NCBI GenBank assembly: GCA_964482585.1
Contig: CAYZYO010000054.1
Coordinates: forward strand, 1-15,894
DNA from: CAYZYO01 sp964482585
GTDB lineage: Bacteria > Bacillota > Syntrophomonadia > Syntrophomonadales > Syntrophomonadaceae
DNA: 15,894 nucleotides
Direction: 5' to 3'
Position 1 is the stretch's first letter, and the number at the start of each line of letters is the position of its first letter. Under the pieces are notes generated by a model. The model ran no database searches and was not told where the DNA came from. It worked only from the letters and a program-made list of their open reading frames with translations. Both the position numbers and the translations under genes were made by a program. This document shows positions 1-6,689 of the stretch, in pieces.

Positions 1-637
1 CGGCATTGATGATAGCAAAGCTGATCCCTAAATCCCGTAATTTCTGTACAGCCCTATCAGTTGCATATCCTTTAGCAATACCTCCTAAATCGATCTTCAT
101 ACCCTTCCGGGGCAAAAATACAGTATTTTGCTCCCTGTTGATTATAATCTCTTTATACCCCACCAAATCAAGTGCCGAGTCTATCTCTGCATCCGCAGGA
201 ATACGGTAGTCATTACTGCCAAATCCCCAGAGATCCATAAGCGGGCCTATCGTAATATCAAAGGCACCACCCGATAATCCGGAATAATGAGCACTTTTTT
301 CCAGCATTATAAAAGTATCCTCACTTACCTGTACCGGCTTAATGCCGGCATTCTTATTTATTTGATAAACATCACTGTTTTGGGGACCTATCTGCTTTTT
401 TTCTAAATACTTATCAGTTAGCATTTCTATTCTAGAGAACTCGGCAAAAGCTTCATTCAAAGCCCTCTGTCCTAATTCGGCATCAGGTGCAAAGAGTCTA
501 ATGCTGATTAAAGTATTCATGATACAGTTTTCTCGTGAATACTCTTGAATTTCTTTATTATTATCAATACAACCGGCACCTATCGTCATTAAAAGAGTTA
601 GGATTATTATTCCGGTTAAATAACGTAGGGAAAACAA
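1..637 (-). CDS. apbE: FAD:protein FMN transferase (ApbE), lipoprotein, 3' end cut by window
   Basis: ApbE hydrolyses FAD and attaches the FMN half to a Thr/Ser of extracytosolic FMN-binding domains. The 212 visible residues follow the family order: an MNTLISIRLF strand (residues 41-50) matching the usual MGTxxxIxLY start, GAFDITIGPLMDLWGFG (124-140), and DLGGIAKGYATD (183-194). The frame leaves the window inside the INAG(GD) motif, so roughly the last third is missing. A hydrophobic N-terminus ends in GAGC with the lipid cysteine at residue 23, which places it outside the membrane. I chose the TTG at 637: no ATG lies upstream in frame, a GGAAGTGG site lies 9 nt before it, and the ATG at 589 would destroy the signal peptide. 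It is the last gene of the redox module; its likely target is the FMN-binding lipoprotein at 2405-3019. Family assignment is secure, the start less so. Confidence 0.93.
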   Translation of the reverse strand, partial: MFSLRYLTGIIILTLLMTIGAGCIDNNKEIQEYSRENCIMNTLISIRLFAPDAELGQRALNEAFAEFSRIEMLTDKYLEKKQIGPQNSDVYQINKNAGIKPVQVSEDTFIMLEKSAHYSGLSGGAFDITIGPLMDLWGFGSNDYRIPADAEIDSALDLVGYKEIIINREQNTVFLPRKGMKIDLGGIAKGYATDRAVQKLRDLGISFAIINA

Positions 638-720
638 ATTACACCACTTCCATTTAGCTGTTTTTATTAAAAAAATAACTATGATAGGTTCTATATTCCT
701 TAAATAATACGGATTATCCG

Positions 721-848
721 GCTAGGCAGCGACTGAAGTCGCCTCTACGCTTTGCCTTTATGGTTTTATCCGTTTACTGCGGTTTTACCAAAACGCCAGT
801 GCGTGGCCAACTTATCTAAGTAAGTAACTATATTAAGCGTTTATTTTC
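721..848. repeat. Left copy of a ~120-bp imperfect inverted repeat, intergenic
   Basis: Read on the minus strand, this stretch matches 6305-6424 read on the plus strand. Shared blocks, in order, are ACGCTYAAT, TACTTAGAYAARTTGG, GCACTGGCGTTTTGG, AAAACCGCA, CGGATA and CGTAGAGGYGACTTCAGTCGC. The left copy has about 11-14 extra bases before the CGTAGAGG block. It ends in a hairpin (729-742, GCGACT-GA-AGTCGC). It fills most of the 228-bp gap between the apbE and polyferredoxin genes. No transposase is present, so it is a MITE-like or REP-like element; its mobility is not shown. Confidence 0.8.
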
Positions 849-865
849 GTACTAATCAGCGTGAT

Positions 866-1720
866 TTATAAGGTAACATCCTCCTCCGTTTGCTTCTTAT
901 ACCTTTTCACATGTAGTGCTCCCGCTTCACAAACTAAACACTCGTTACACCGCATACACTCTCGATTATTGGGTTCTTTATATACAGGTATACCCATTTT
1001 ACAGTTTTCCTGGCATTGGCCGCATTTGCTGCATTTATCTTTGTCTACCTGAAACCGGTATAGACTTATTGAATTAAAAAGAGAATAAATGGCTCCCAGG
1101 GGACAAAAAAATCGGCAAAATGGTTTAAATATAAATACTGATAATAAAACAATTACAATTAAAAAAAACAGCTTCAAATAAAACAGGGTTCCTAAAGTTG
1201 ATATGATTGACGGTCTGCTTATCATAAGCGGAATACTGGCTTCAAGAACCTCAACCGGACAAATATATTTGCAAAATGCGGTACTGTTTGTTCCGAAAGC
1301 TGCTAGAGCCGGAAGTAGTAAGACAAAAACAACTAATATTAAATACTTTATTAATTCCAGCCTTTTAAGCTTTTCCTGTAAGCCAATCTTTGGTGAAGGT
1401 AGCTTATAGATTAATTCCTGTATCAACCCGAAAGGACAAAACCATCCACAGGGAAATCTTCCTATGGTTAGGCCTATAAAAGCCAGAAAACCAAATATAA
1501 AAAAGGTAAAATGAGAATTTATTATCCCTGATATACCAGCCTGCAAGAGAGCTAAAGGGCATGCTCCGAATGCTCCAGGGCAGGAACTGCAGTTGAGCCC
1601 GGGAAAACAAAAGTTTTTGAACCATCCCTTATAAGTGGTTCCATTTATAAAACCTATAAAATTACTGTTTATGCCAATTGCAGTAATGACTTGTACCGCC
1701 CTCCGGTTCAGCTTCACCAA
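866..1720 (-). CDS. NapH/NosR-type membrane polyferredoxin (4Fe-4S)
   Basis: This integral membrane iron-sulfur protein probably moves electrons between the membrane or cytoplasm and the extracytosolic flavin carrier. In 284 residues it shows an N-terminal Cys cluster (C38, C44, C47, C54), then the paired CxxxCP motifs typical of NapH/NosR/CcoG proteins (C91/C95, C150/C154, C202/C206) between about four hydrophobic segments, and a C-terminal ferredoxin-like tail with C230-C233-C236-C240 and C255-C258-C261-C264. The last cluster is odd: it has CxxC spacing throughout instead of the usual x3 before the fourth Cys. An AGGGAGG site sits 8 nt before the TTG at 1720, so I prefer that start; a GTG directly after it and a GTG at 1747 are alternatives. 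It starts 50 nt after the preceding gene and is probably cotranscribed with it. Relatives often sit beside FMN-binding and ApbE genes in flavinyl-transfer systems. Confidence 0.88.
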   Translation of the reverse strand: MVKLNRRAVQVITAIGINSNFIGFINGTTYKGWFKNFCFPGLNCSSCPGAFGACPLALLQAGISGIINSHFTFFIFGFLAFIGLTIGRFPCGWFCPFGLIQELIYKLPSPKIGLQEKLKRLELIKYLILVVFVLLLPALAAFGTNSTAFCKYICPVEVLEASIPLMISRPSIISTLGTLFYLKLFFLIVIVLLSVFIFKPFCRFFCPLGAIYSLFNSISLYRFQVDKDKCSKCGQCQENCKMGIPVYKEPNNRECMRCNECLVCEAGALHVKRYKKQTEEDVTL

Positions 1721-1770
1721 TCCTATGTCCTCCCTTATACCATACACTGCCTTAGTAACAGCAAATAGTC

Positions 1771-2283
1771 CTATTCCAGTTGTAGTTCAACTAAGAAATT
1801 GGTAAACCGCTGCCCGAACACATCGTTTAAGATAATGATTCGCATAGTATTTTCTGTTCCGGTTTTGCTTTTTAAAGGCTCTCCATTATCTGCATAAACC
1901 AGAAACACATTATTCTTTTGTAATACTTCTTCCATATTAATTCCGGAAACATAGTTATCTGTGCCTCTGGTAATAACCTTTTTATACTCTTTGGTTATTT
2001 GAGGATCGATGCTGTTAAATACTTCCATAAGAGGTGTACCGGTGAAATTATGTTGAGTCAAGCCGCTGGTAGAGTTTATTACGAGTTTCTTATCAACTGC
2101 AGGCAGTTTTTTTACTTCATCCAAACTGATTTCACTGATAGTATCGTTTCCCGCCTTAAGCCTGATTTTACCTTCTTCGAGCCTTTCCCCTTTAGAATTC
2201 AAATAGCCAAATATACTAATTGCTACAATCAGAATCACTATTATTGATATCATAAACTTTACTAAATTTTTTTGATTACTCAT
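1771..2283 (-). CDS. Small membrane-anchored molybdopterin-fold protein
   Basis: The 170-residue protein has one N-terminal membrane segment (about 9-27) and an outward domain resembling the sulfite-oxidase-type molybdopterin fold in its short form. A strand-plus-leader ending in SLDEVKKLP (53-61) is followed by TGTPLMEVF (81-89), a GTDNYVSGINMEEVL stretch (107-121), and TENTMRIIILNDVFGQRF (143-160) matching the family's closing pattern. There is no cysteine anywhere, so a molybdenum thiolate ligand is impossible. The ATG at 2283 is chosen because AAGGAG lies 8-9 nt ahead; the in-frame ATG at 2307 would place that site inside the gene. It lies between the FMN-binding and polyferredoxin genes, which suggests an accessory subunit of that electron-transfer complex. 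The fold call is moderately sure; the function is unknown. Confidence 0.78.
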   Translation of the reverse strand: MSNQKNLVKFMISIIVILIVAISIFGYLNSKGERLEEGKIRLKAGNDTISEISLDEVKKLPAVDKKLVINSTSGLTQHNFTGTPLMEVFNSIDPQITKEYKKVITRGTDNYVSGINMEEVLQKNNVFLVYADNGEPLKSKTGTENTMRIIILNDVFGQRFTNFLVELQLE

Positions 2284-2404
2284 CAAAATATCTCCTTTTA
2301 AAAGCAAGTATGATTCGACTGGTATACGTTAATTCCTGTGAAAATCAATGCCTTATGCAATCCTGAGCATCAGCTAAGGATCTTTCTCTCCAATCCCGGG
2401 TGTT

Positions 2405-3019
2405 TTATTGGCTCTCAGTGATATATTCTTCAACTTTTAGAGGCACCGGATCGGCTTTTTCTCCTAAAACAGCTTCACGATAAATACCCATGGCAGAATT
2501 AACTCCATTGATTACCGCCTGGGTAGAAATAGTGGCACTGGTAATTTGAATAATTTCATTAGATTCTTCAGCCTCTAGAAGTGCCCTTTTAAGATATCTA
2601 TCTACACTTTTTCCTTTAAACCGGTTAGTAAACCATTCTTCTCCTAGCCATATTCCCCATTCCGGGGTTTCGTCCTGCTGCAGCACTTTAATCCCCATGA
2701 CGGAATTTTTATCAGCATCTATAACTACCATCATGTTAATCGGTGCCCGGTATCCAACCGGACTAACCAGGAACATATAATTATCTTTTTCTTTCCCGGC
2801 TACCTTGAAAATTTTGTTGACGGCAGGAAATTTCCGGGCTGTCTCAGTTGGAAAATCAATTGGTTCTATTTGTTCCTCTGCAGCTGCAAAACCAAGTATT
2901 TCATCAAGATACATTTTTTCTTTATCGGTCAATAAACCCTGCTGGGAACAACCTGTCAGTCCCCAAAACCCTGAAACAATAATTAGTAAAGCTATATACC
3001 TTATAACTCGGTTGTACAT
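2405..3019 (-). CDS. FMN-binding domain lipoprotein (RnfG/NqrC-like flavin carrier)
   Basis: This is a probable extracytosolic one-flavin electron carrier. The 204-residue protein has a signal peptide with lipobox LTGC (Cys24). It then has an FMN-binding domain: GYRAPINMMVVID (89-101), a strand and loop ending in LQQDETPEWG (113-122), and the flavinylation site TSAT (160-163) followed by ISTQAVINGV (164-173). The known motif is (S/T)(S/G)A(T/S), and Thr163 is the expected FMN acceptor. The leading Asp often present is missing here (Glu155 is the nearest acid). The ATG at 3019 is preceded by GAGG at 6 nt; the upstream ATG at 3037 has no site. ApbE at the end of the same gene run can modify it, and the NapH-like polyferredoxin two genes on is the likely redox partner. 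Confidence 0.9.
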   Translation of the reverse strand: MYNRVIRYIALLIIVSGFWGLTGCSQQGLLTDKEKMYLDEILGFAAAEEQIEPIDFPTETARKFPAVNKIFKVAGKEKDNYMFLVSPVGYRAPINMMVVIDADKNSVMGIKVLQQDETPEWGIWLGEEWFTNRFKGKSVDRYLKRALLEAEESNEIIQITSATISTQAVINGVNSAMGIYREAVLGEKADPVPLKVEEYITESQ

Positions 3020-3096
3020 GTTTTTCCTCACTCTCATATCTTAATACAACATATAGAGAAAGCGACTGGTAGGATAAAGAACTATGCTTCATTCTG

Positions 3097-4218
3097 CTAG
3101 TCAACCGACCGTATACGCAATAAGTTGTCAACTGCTTGTAATGGTGTTCCCTCCTGCCAAACCACTGGACAGGTACCGTCGTCTTTAATTATTATCAATC
3201 CTGCAGATAAATCCTGACCGTTTAATAGAACCCTTTCTCCAGCAGTTCCTATTACTTCAAACTGTTTTTCTTCAATATCCTGCACCTGTACTTCTTCGAG
3301 CAGCTCTTTAAGTCCTAATCCATCAGTATTATCCAGTTTTTTCCTCCCTATGAGTTTAAGCATTTCTTCAGGAAATACTGCGGCATCAGCATTAGTGGAA
3401 ATCCAGGCAATGTGTTTTACATTCATTCCCAGTTTGATATTTGGGGCTATGTTCATGGGGGCGTCATTGCCCGATACTTTAATATAATAATTGTTAATAA
3501 CCGAACTTATGGCCTCATTTTTAACAAACCCATCTGCAGACTTTATAGTAAAAAAGGCTTTGCTGTTAACATAATCTAATCGGGAAAAGATCTGGGCAAG
3601 TTCAATTGCATTATCTTTACTTCCGTAGTATTCATAGGGATACGGTTCTATCCCTGCGGCTAGATTATCAAAAATCCATACGGAAGAGATTTCTTTTTGA
3701 GGTATCTCCTTGTATAATGTGATCTGATCTACCATCCGCACCCAATAGGGACCGAATTCATCTTTAACGCACAATCTAGCCGGGCGCATGTTTTCAGCTA
3801 ATTCCAGGTTTCCATCAATGGCTAATGCTAAAAGCATCTCCCTATTATTAATTATATCCGGGGTAACCAGACAATAATAGCTGTCTTTGCCCACAAAACC
3901 GATACCCTTAAAATCTGCCAGATCAATTTCCAGGTAATCCATTACATCATTGAATGCTGGACCTGCGGCTGTGAAAGTTTCCATTTCTCCAGATGCCCGC
4001 TGAAAACTACCCTGCATTTCTTTTTGTGGAAACTGCCTCATTTCCGCAACTGTAATTTCTTTACTTTCTTCTATATCCCCGTTGATCATAATTTTTTGAT
4101 TTTCATATTCGGGATTACCGGTACTCTTACTGCTTATAACCTCTTTATCAGCACATCCAGCAAGAATAAAAACCGGTATGATTAAAACAATAAACAAATA
4201 TGTAATTTTTTTTAACAT
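3097..4218 (-). CDS. Lipoprotein with molybdopterin-fold domain plus unassigned C-terminal half
   Basis: The 373-residue lipoprotein has Cys22 in ILAGC. Residues about 41-170 resemble the sulfite-oxidase-type molybdopterin fold: a MINGDIEESKEITVAEMRQFP start, AGPAFNDVMDYLEI (85-98), an FVGKDSYYCLVTP strand (108-120), and RLCVKDEFGPYWVRMVDQITLY (148-169). The domain has no cysteine near the usual metal-ligand position; Cys116 and Cys150 lie elsewhere. Residues about 178-373 hold a second region (IKSADGF at 225-231, ISTNADAAVFPEEMLKLIG at 273-291, a last strand unit at 319-368) that may be a diverged relative of the same fold; I cannot assign it firmly. The start at 4218 has GGGAGG 10 nt upstream; the ATG at 4236 is an alternative with no visible site. 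It begins 47 nt after the preceding lipoprotein gene, so they are probably in one operon. Confidence 0.75.
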   Translation of the reverse strand: MLKKITYLFIVLIIPVFILAGCADKEVISSKSTGNPEYENQKIMINGDIEESKEITVAEMRQFPQKEMQGSFQRASGEMETFTAAGPAFNDVMDYLEIDLADFKGIGFVGKDSYYCLVTPDIINNREMLLALAIDGNLELAENMRPARLCVKDEFGPYWVRMVDQITLYKEIPQKEISSVWIFDNLAAGIEPYPYEYYGSKDNAIELAQIFSRLDYVNSKAFFTIKSADGFVKNEAISSVINNYYIKVSGNDAPMNIAPNIKLGMNVKHIAWISTNADAAVFPEEMLKLIGRKKLDNTDGLGLKELLEEVQVQDIEEKQFEVIGTAGERVLLNGQDLSAGLIIIKDDGTCPVVWQEGTPLQAVDNLLRIRSVD

Positions 4219-4265
4219 CTCTCTTCGGCCTCCCATTTTAGAGAATAGGAATAGATAATAGTCAA

Positions 4266-5162
4266 TTACTCAACTTCATAAGCAAAAGCTGTTACCTCGC
4301 TGTTATATTTTCCAAAACCTATAGCTATGGCTTTGATAATCATAGAATTATTAATTGTAATAGGTTTGATGAGTTCCGGTTGAAAATATGAAGTACTGGG
4401 ATTATACAGTAGACTCTTCTCATCCGGGGTACTTCCATCAATGGTATAGTATATCTTGACCTTATCCTGGTGTGGGTGATTTAAATAGACACTGGTTCCC
4501 GGTTTAATCTTTCCAGGTACGGGGTCAGCATTGACTTTCTCCCAACAACCAGGGGCTTCTGTCATTACTTCCAGGGCTGCTATATCTTTCACACAGACCG
4601 GAGCCGTGGAATCATTTAATCCCTTCTGCCCTAAGATCAGGCGAAGATTACCACTGACGGTCTGGCTTAAATCGTCAGTACCTTCGCGGTACTCCCAGGC
4701 CAATATAGCTTGAACCTCCTTAGCTCCATTCTCAATACCTTCCAATAAACCGGGAAAGAAAAAGCGCTTATCTTTAAGCTGTGCTCTGGTAAAAGTAGCA
4801 TTATAACCGTCCGCAGCCCATACAACAATGGTCTGGGCATCAGGCTTAATCCCGGCCGTTTTTAATAGGCTGGTAATTTTAATCCCTTTTCCCACCATAA
4901 ATTTTTTTGTCGGCCAATCATTTACAATCGAGTAGCATTCGTTAACCTGAGCATCTTCCATACTCTTTAACTCCGATAAAGTAAAGACTTTTGTTCGCTC
5001 AACTCCATTACCGGTGATAGTCAGGTGATCAGGGATAAATTCAGGTTGTTTGGTATTAAAACCGGTGTTCTCTTGCTGCTGACAGCCGGTTAATAATAAA
5101 CTCAACGCCAACAGGAACCAGATCATAATAAGTATCTTAATCAACATGAACTGTTTATTCAT
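4266..5162 (-). CDS. Molybdopterin-fold / chitobiase-C-like lipoprotein (paralogue A)
   Basis: The 298-residue lipoprotein has Cys27 in LLTGC. Residues about 45-202 form the window's recurring domain: LTITGNGV, CYSIVNDWPTKK (76-87), KGIKITSLLKTAGI (92-105), ADGYNATFTRAQL (117-129), RFFFPG (133-138) and LILGQK (175-180). Residues about 208-297 are a chitobiase-C-like beta domain with KIYYTIDGSTP (236-246), LLYNPST (251-257) and AIAIGFGKYNSEV (278-290). It is the only one of the six full copies with a cysteine (Cys76) at the signature, directly before YS; whether it aligns with a molybdenum ligand needs a structural alignment. The ATG at 5162 has AGGAG 11 nt upstream. It lies behind its own palindrome (5183-5198) and a terminator, so it probably begins the transcript of the redox module. 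It is paralogous, with equal length, to the gene at 5329-6225. Confidence 0.88.
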   Translation of the reverse strand: MNKQFMLIKILIMIWFLLALSLLLTGCQQQENTGFNTKQPEFIPDHLTITGNGVERTKVFTLSELKSMEDAQVNECYSIVNDWPTKKFMVGKGIKITSLLKTAGIKPDAQTIVVWAADGYNATFTRAQLKDKRFFFPGLLEGIENGAKEVQAILAWEYREGTDDLSQTVSGNLRLILGQKGLNDSTAPVCVKDIAALEVMTEAPGCWEKVNADPVPGKIKPGTSVYLNHPHQDKVKIYYTIDGSTPDEKSLLYNPSTSYFQPELIKPITINNSMIIKAIAIGFGKYNSEVTAFAYEVE

Positions 5163-5182
5163 GTGAAACGTCACTCCTAGTC

Positions 5183-5198
5183 ATTACAAGTATGTAAT
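5183..5198. promoter_or_regulatory. Perfect 6-bp inverted repeat, operator candidate
   Basis: ATTACA-AGTA-TGTAAT lies 21-36 nt before the ATG of the lipoprotein gene at 4266-5162, just upstream of its ribosome binding site and downstream of the preceding terminator. That is where a repressor dimer would act on a promoter for the redox-module transcript. I see no convincing -35/-10 pair around it, although the right arm on the coding strand contains TGTAAT (5 of 6 to a -10). The regulator is unknown; the 4-nt spacer differs from the 2-nt spacer of CopY/BlaI-type boxes. Confidence 0.45.
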
Positions 5199-5222
5199 CC
5201 AGTTAGTACCGCTATCTATTTG

Positions 5223-5244
5223 AAAAAGAGCCAGGTATCCTGGC
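5223..5244 (-). terminator. Rho-independent terminator
   Basis: On the minus strand a perfect GCCAGG-ATA-CCTGGC stem-loop is followed directly by TCTTTTT. It lies 85 nt after the stop of the lipoprotein gene at 5329-6225 and before the start of the next gene at 5162. It is the only convincing intrinsic terminator in the window and divides the cluster into two transcription units. Confidence 0.85.
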
Positions 5245-5328
5245 ATCGTAAGGTAAAACTGATCTAGAGAGTCTCCCTGACTCTAATACTAACACATTGG
5301 ATTTTCTAAATTATGGAGAACTGCCCAT

Positions 5329-6225
5329 CTATTTATTTACCTTATAATGGTATTCGGCAATATCACTGTCATACTTGCCAAAGCCTTTAGTCAATATTTT
5401 AATTGTTGTATCCTGGTCTATAACTATGGGTTGATTTAATTCCGGCTGATAAGTGCTGGGATTATAGAGTGTACTTTCTACAGTGGGATTGGAACCATCC
5501 ATAGTATAATACATTTTCACCTTACCTATTTCTTTATGCTGTAGCTTTGCCTTATCCCCCTTGGCAATACTTCCCGGGTCAGGATAAATTGTTGCAGTAT
5601 CCCATTTTCCAGGATTCTTCTCAGATACAACAATCTCCTCAACACCTTTTACAAAAGTATGATACGTTTGCTCATTGACATTTGCCTGGGGCATAATAAG
5701 GCATAGACTATCTGCCCTGGCTTCATTTAATTGGTCAGTATTTTCCATGTACTCATAAGCGATTATTGGCTCCACCAGTTCAGCCCCAACAGTATCTCTA
5801 TCCATAACTCCGGGGAAGTGATACCTTTTTGTTTCTAACATCTGCTCCCGCGTAAATGAACATTCATACCCATCTTCACCTTTGATAGTGATGCATTTAG
5901 CCTCGTCTTTAATACCAGCAGCTTGTAATAATGCCGCTATTTTTATTCCTTTAGCTGCCAGCTTTTTTTCCACGGGCCAGTTATTGATAACTGAGTATAT
6001 ATGCTCAAATTGAGCATCTGGGAGTTTAAGCATATCAATCAAGGTCATCTGCTGTTCATGCATGATTCCATTACCGGTTACCAAAACTGTCTCCTGCCTG
6101 CTAGGATCGCTGTTTTCCGGTTGAACAGTCTTCTCATGGCTGCAGCCGGAGATTAATAAAGTGCTTACTATAAAGATGGATAAAAGGAGTAAGCAAACTG
6201 AACCGGTATACCTTTTGTATTTCAT
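5329..6225 (-). CDS. Molybdopterin-fold / chitobiase-C-like lipoprotein (paralogue B)
   Basis: The 298-residue lipoprotein has Cys28 in LISGC. The first domain shows LVTGNGI (48-54), IYSVINNWPVEKK (76-88), KGIKIAALLQAAGI (92-105), EDGYECSFT (117-125), YHFPG (135-139) and EPIIAYEY (152-159). The chitobiase-C-like domain has KMYYTMDGSNPTVESTLYNPST (237-258) and TKGFGKYDSDIAEYHY (279-294). No cysteine occurs at the YSVIN signature. It shares the short YNPST loop with its neighbour at 4266-5162, and both lack the RWW insertion of the SLH and membrane-tethered copies, so the two lipoproteins look like a tandem duplication. A GGAAGGGG site lies about 8 nt before the ATG. It is preceded by a 464-bp intergenic region and followed by a terminator, so it may be its own transcript. 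What it binds is unknown; a surface ligand-binding or electron-chain subunit role is inferred from context. Confidence 0.88.
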   Translation of the reverse strand: MKYKRYTGSVCLLLLSIFIVSTLLISGCSHEKTVQPENSDPSRQETVLVTGNGIMHEQQMTLIDMLKLPDAQFEHIYSVINNWPVEKKLAAKGIKIAALLQAAGIKDEAKCITIKGEDGYECSFTREQMLETKRYHFPGVMDRDTVGAELVEPIIAYEYMENTDQLNEARADSLCLIMPQANVNEQTYHTFVKGVEEIVVSEKNPGKWDTATIYPDPGSIAKGDKAKLQHKEIGKVKMYYTMDGSNPTVESTLYNPSTYQPELNQPIVIDQDTTIKILTKGFGKYDSDIAEYHYKVNK

Positions 6226-6304
6226 TCATTATCCCCTTCCTATAATCTTTAGATCCTTTGGCTTTGCTTAAGGATAACAGTACTAAAACATCTGGCTATT
6301 AATA

Positions 6305-6424
6305 AGGAAATAGACGCTCAATGCAATCAACCTTACTTAGACAAATTGGGCAGGCACTGGCGTTTTGGGAAAACCGCAACAACCGGATAGAACCGTAGAG
6401 GTGACTTCAGTCGCCACCCTGGCA
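6305..6424. repeat. Right copy of the ~120-bp imperfect inverted repeat
   Basis: This is the inverted counterpart of 721-848, with the same block order and the exact shared core GCACTGGCGTTTTGG plus AAAACCGCA. The copies enclose about 5.5 kb holding six complete genes, from the polyferredoxin to lipoprotein B. The inverted orientation would allow inversion of that block by recombination. Confidence 0.8.
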
Positions 6425-6467
6425 CCCTGAATTCCTGCTGGTCAGAGACTAAAGTCTCCTCTACGGT
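6392..6467. repeat. Nested palindrome formed by two facing copies of a small repeat
   Basis: ACCGTAGAGGTGACT at 6392-6406 pairs with AGTCTCCTCTACGGT at 6453-6467, 14 of 15 positions. Each arm also folds alone: GGTGACT-TC-AGTCGCC at 6400-6415 and GAGACT-AA-AGTCTC at 6445-6458. The unit CGTAGAGGnGACTTnAGTCnCC also occurs near 729-745 (inverted) and, as GCAGAGGAGACTTTAGTCTCC, near 11185-11205. This makes a dispersed palindromic intergenic repeat with four copies in the window. Confidence 0.75.
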
Positions 6468-6502
6468 ACAATACAAAAATTAGGGATTAACTGCAGATAA
6501 AT

Positions 6503-6529
6503 ATTATAATTGTTCCAGATACCTATCAA
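6503..6529 (-). promoter_or_regulatory. Possible sigma-A-type promoter for lipoprotein B
   Basis: On the minus strand TTGATA (6529-6524) and a perfect TATAAT (6508-6503) are separated by 15 nt, shorter than the ideal 17. It points towards the gene at 5329-6225 and would give a leader of roughly 270 nt that contains the repeat elements. This is a motif match only. Confidence 0.3.
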
Positions 6530-6541
6530 AACAAAAACAAA

Positions 6542-6574
6542 AAATCTGTGCGAAATCTGTGTTCATCTGTGGTT
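6542..6574. repeat. Three 11-bp tandem repeats
   Basis: The units AAATCTGTGCG, AAATCTGTGTT and CATCTGTGGTT follow each other with no gap, sharing ATCTGTG. This resembles a widespread intergenic repeat (CATCTGTGGTT type) in many bacterial genomes; a protein-binding role is possible but not shown. Confidence 0.55.
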
Positions 6575-6689
6575 AATCACCTACTTTTTTTTCATATGTG
6601 GTTGTATACTCCGGGCATGGGTGGCAAAGTGGCAAAATCCTCTATTAATAGGCATAATTACCGGATAAATTCGTCTTTCCATTGATCCC

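Larger units (their letters stand above)
6226..6689. other. 464-bp repeat-rich intergenic region
   Basis: No gene is visible on either strand. From left to right it holds a spacer of about 80 bp before the lipoprotein start, the right copy of the long inverted repeat (6305-6424), a nested palindrome (6392-6467), a possible promoter pointing left (6503-6529), a three-unit 11-bp tandem repeat (6542-6574), a T-rich run on the plus strand (about 6583-6591), and a small direct repeat GTGGCAAA near 6621-6636. No terminator is seen after the SLH gene that ends at 6690. Confidence 0.6.

Noticed and set aside
2360..2381. 22-nt dyad (ATCCT.AGC/GCT.AGGAT) between the FMN-binding and small molybdopterin-fold genes
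   Set aside because: It has a central mismatch and no T-tract follows on the coding strand, so it is not a supported terminator; it may be a minor RNA structure.
3067..3105. Dyad around the stop codon of the 373-residue lipoprotein gene
   Set aside because: On the transcribed strand two pairs become A-C mismatches and no T-tract follows.
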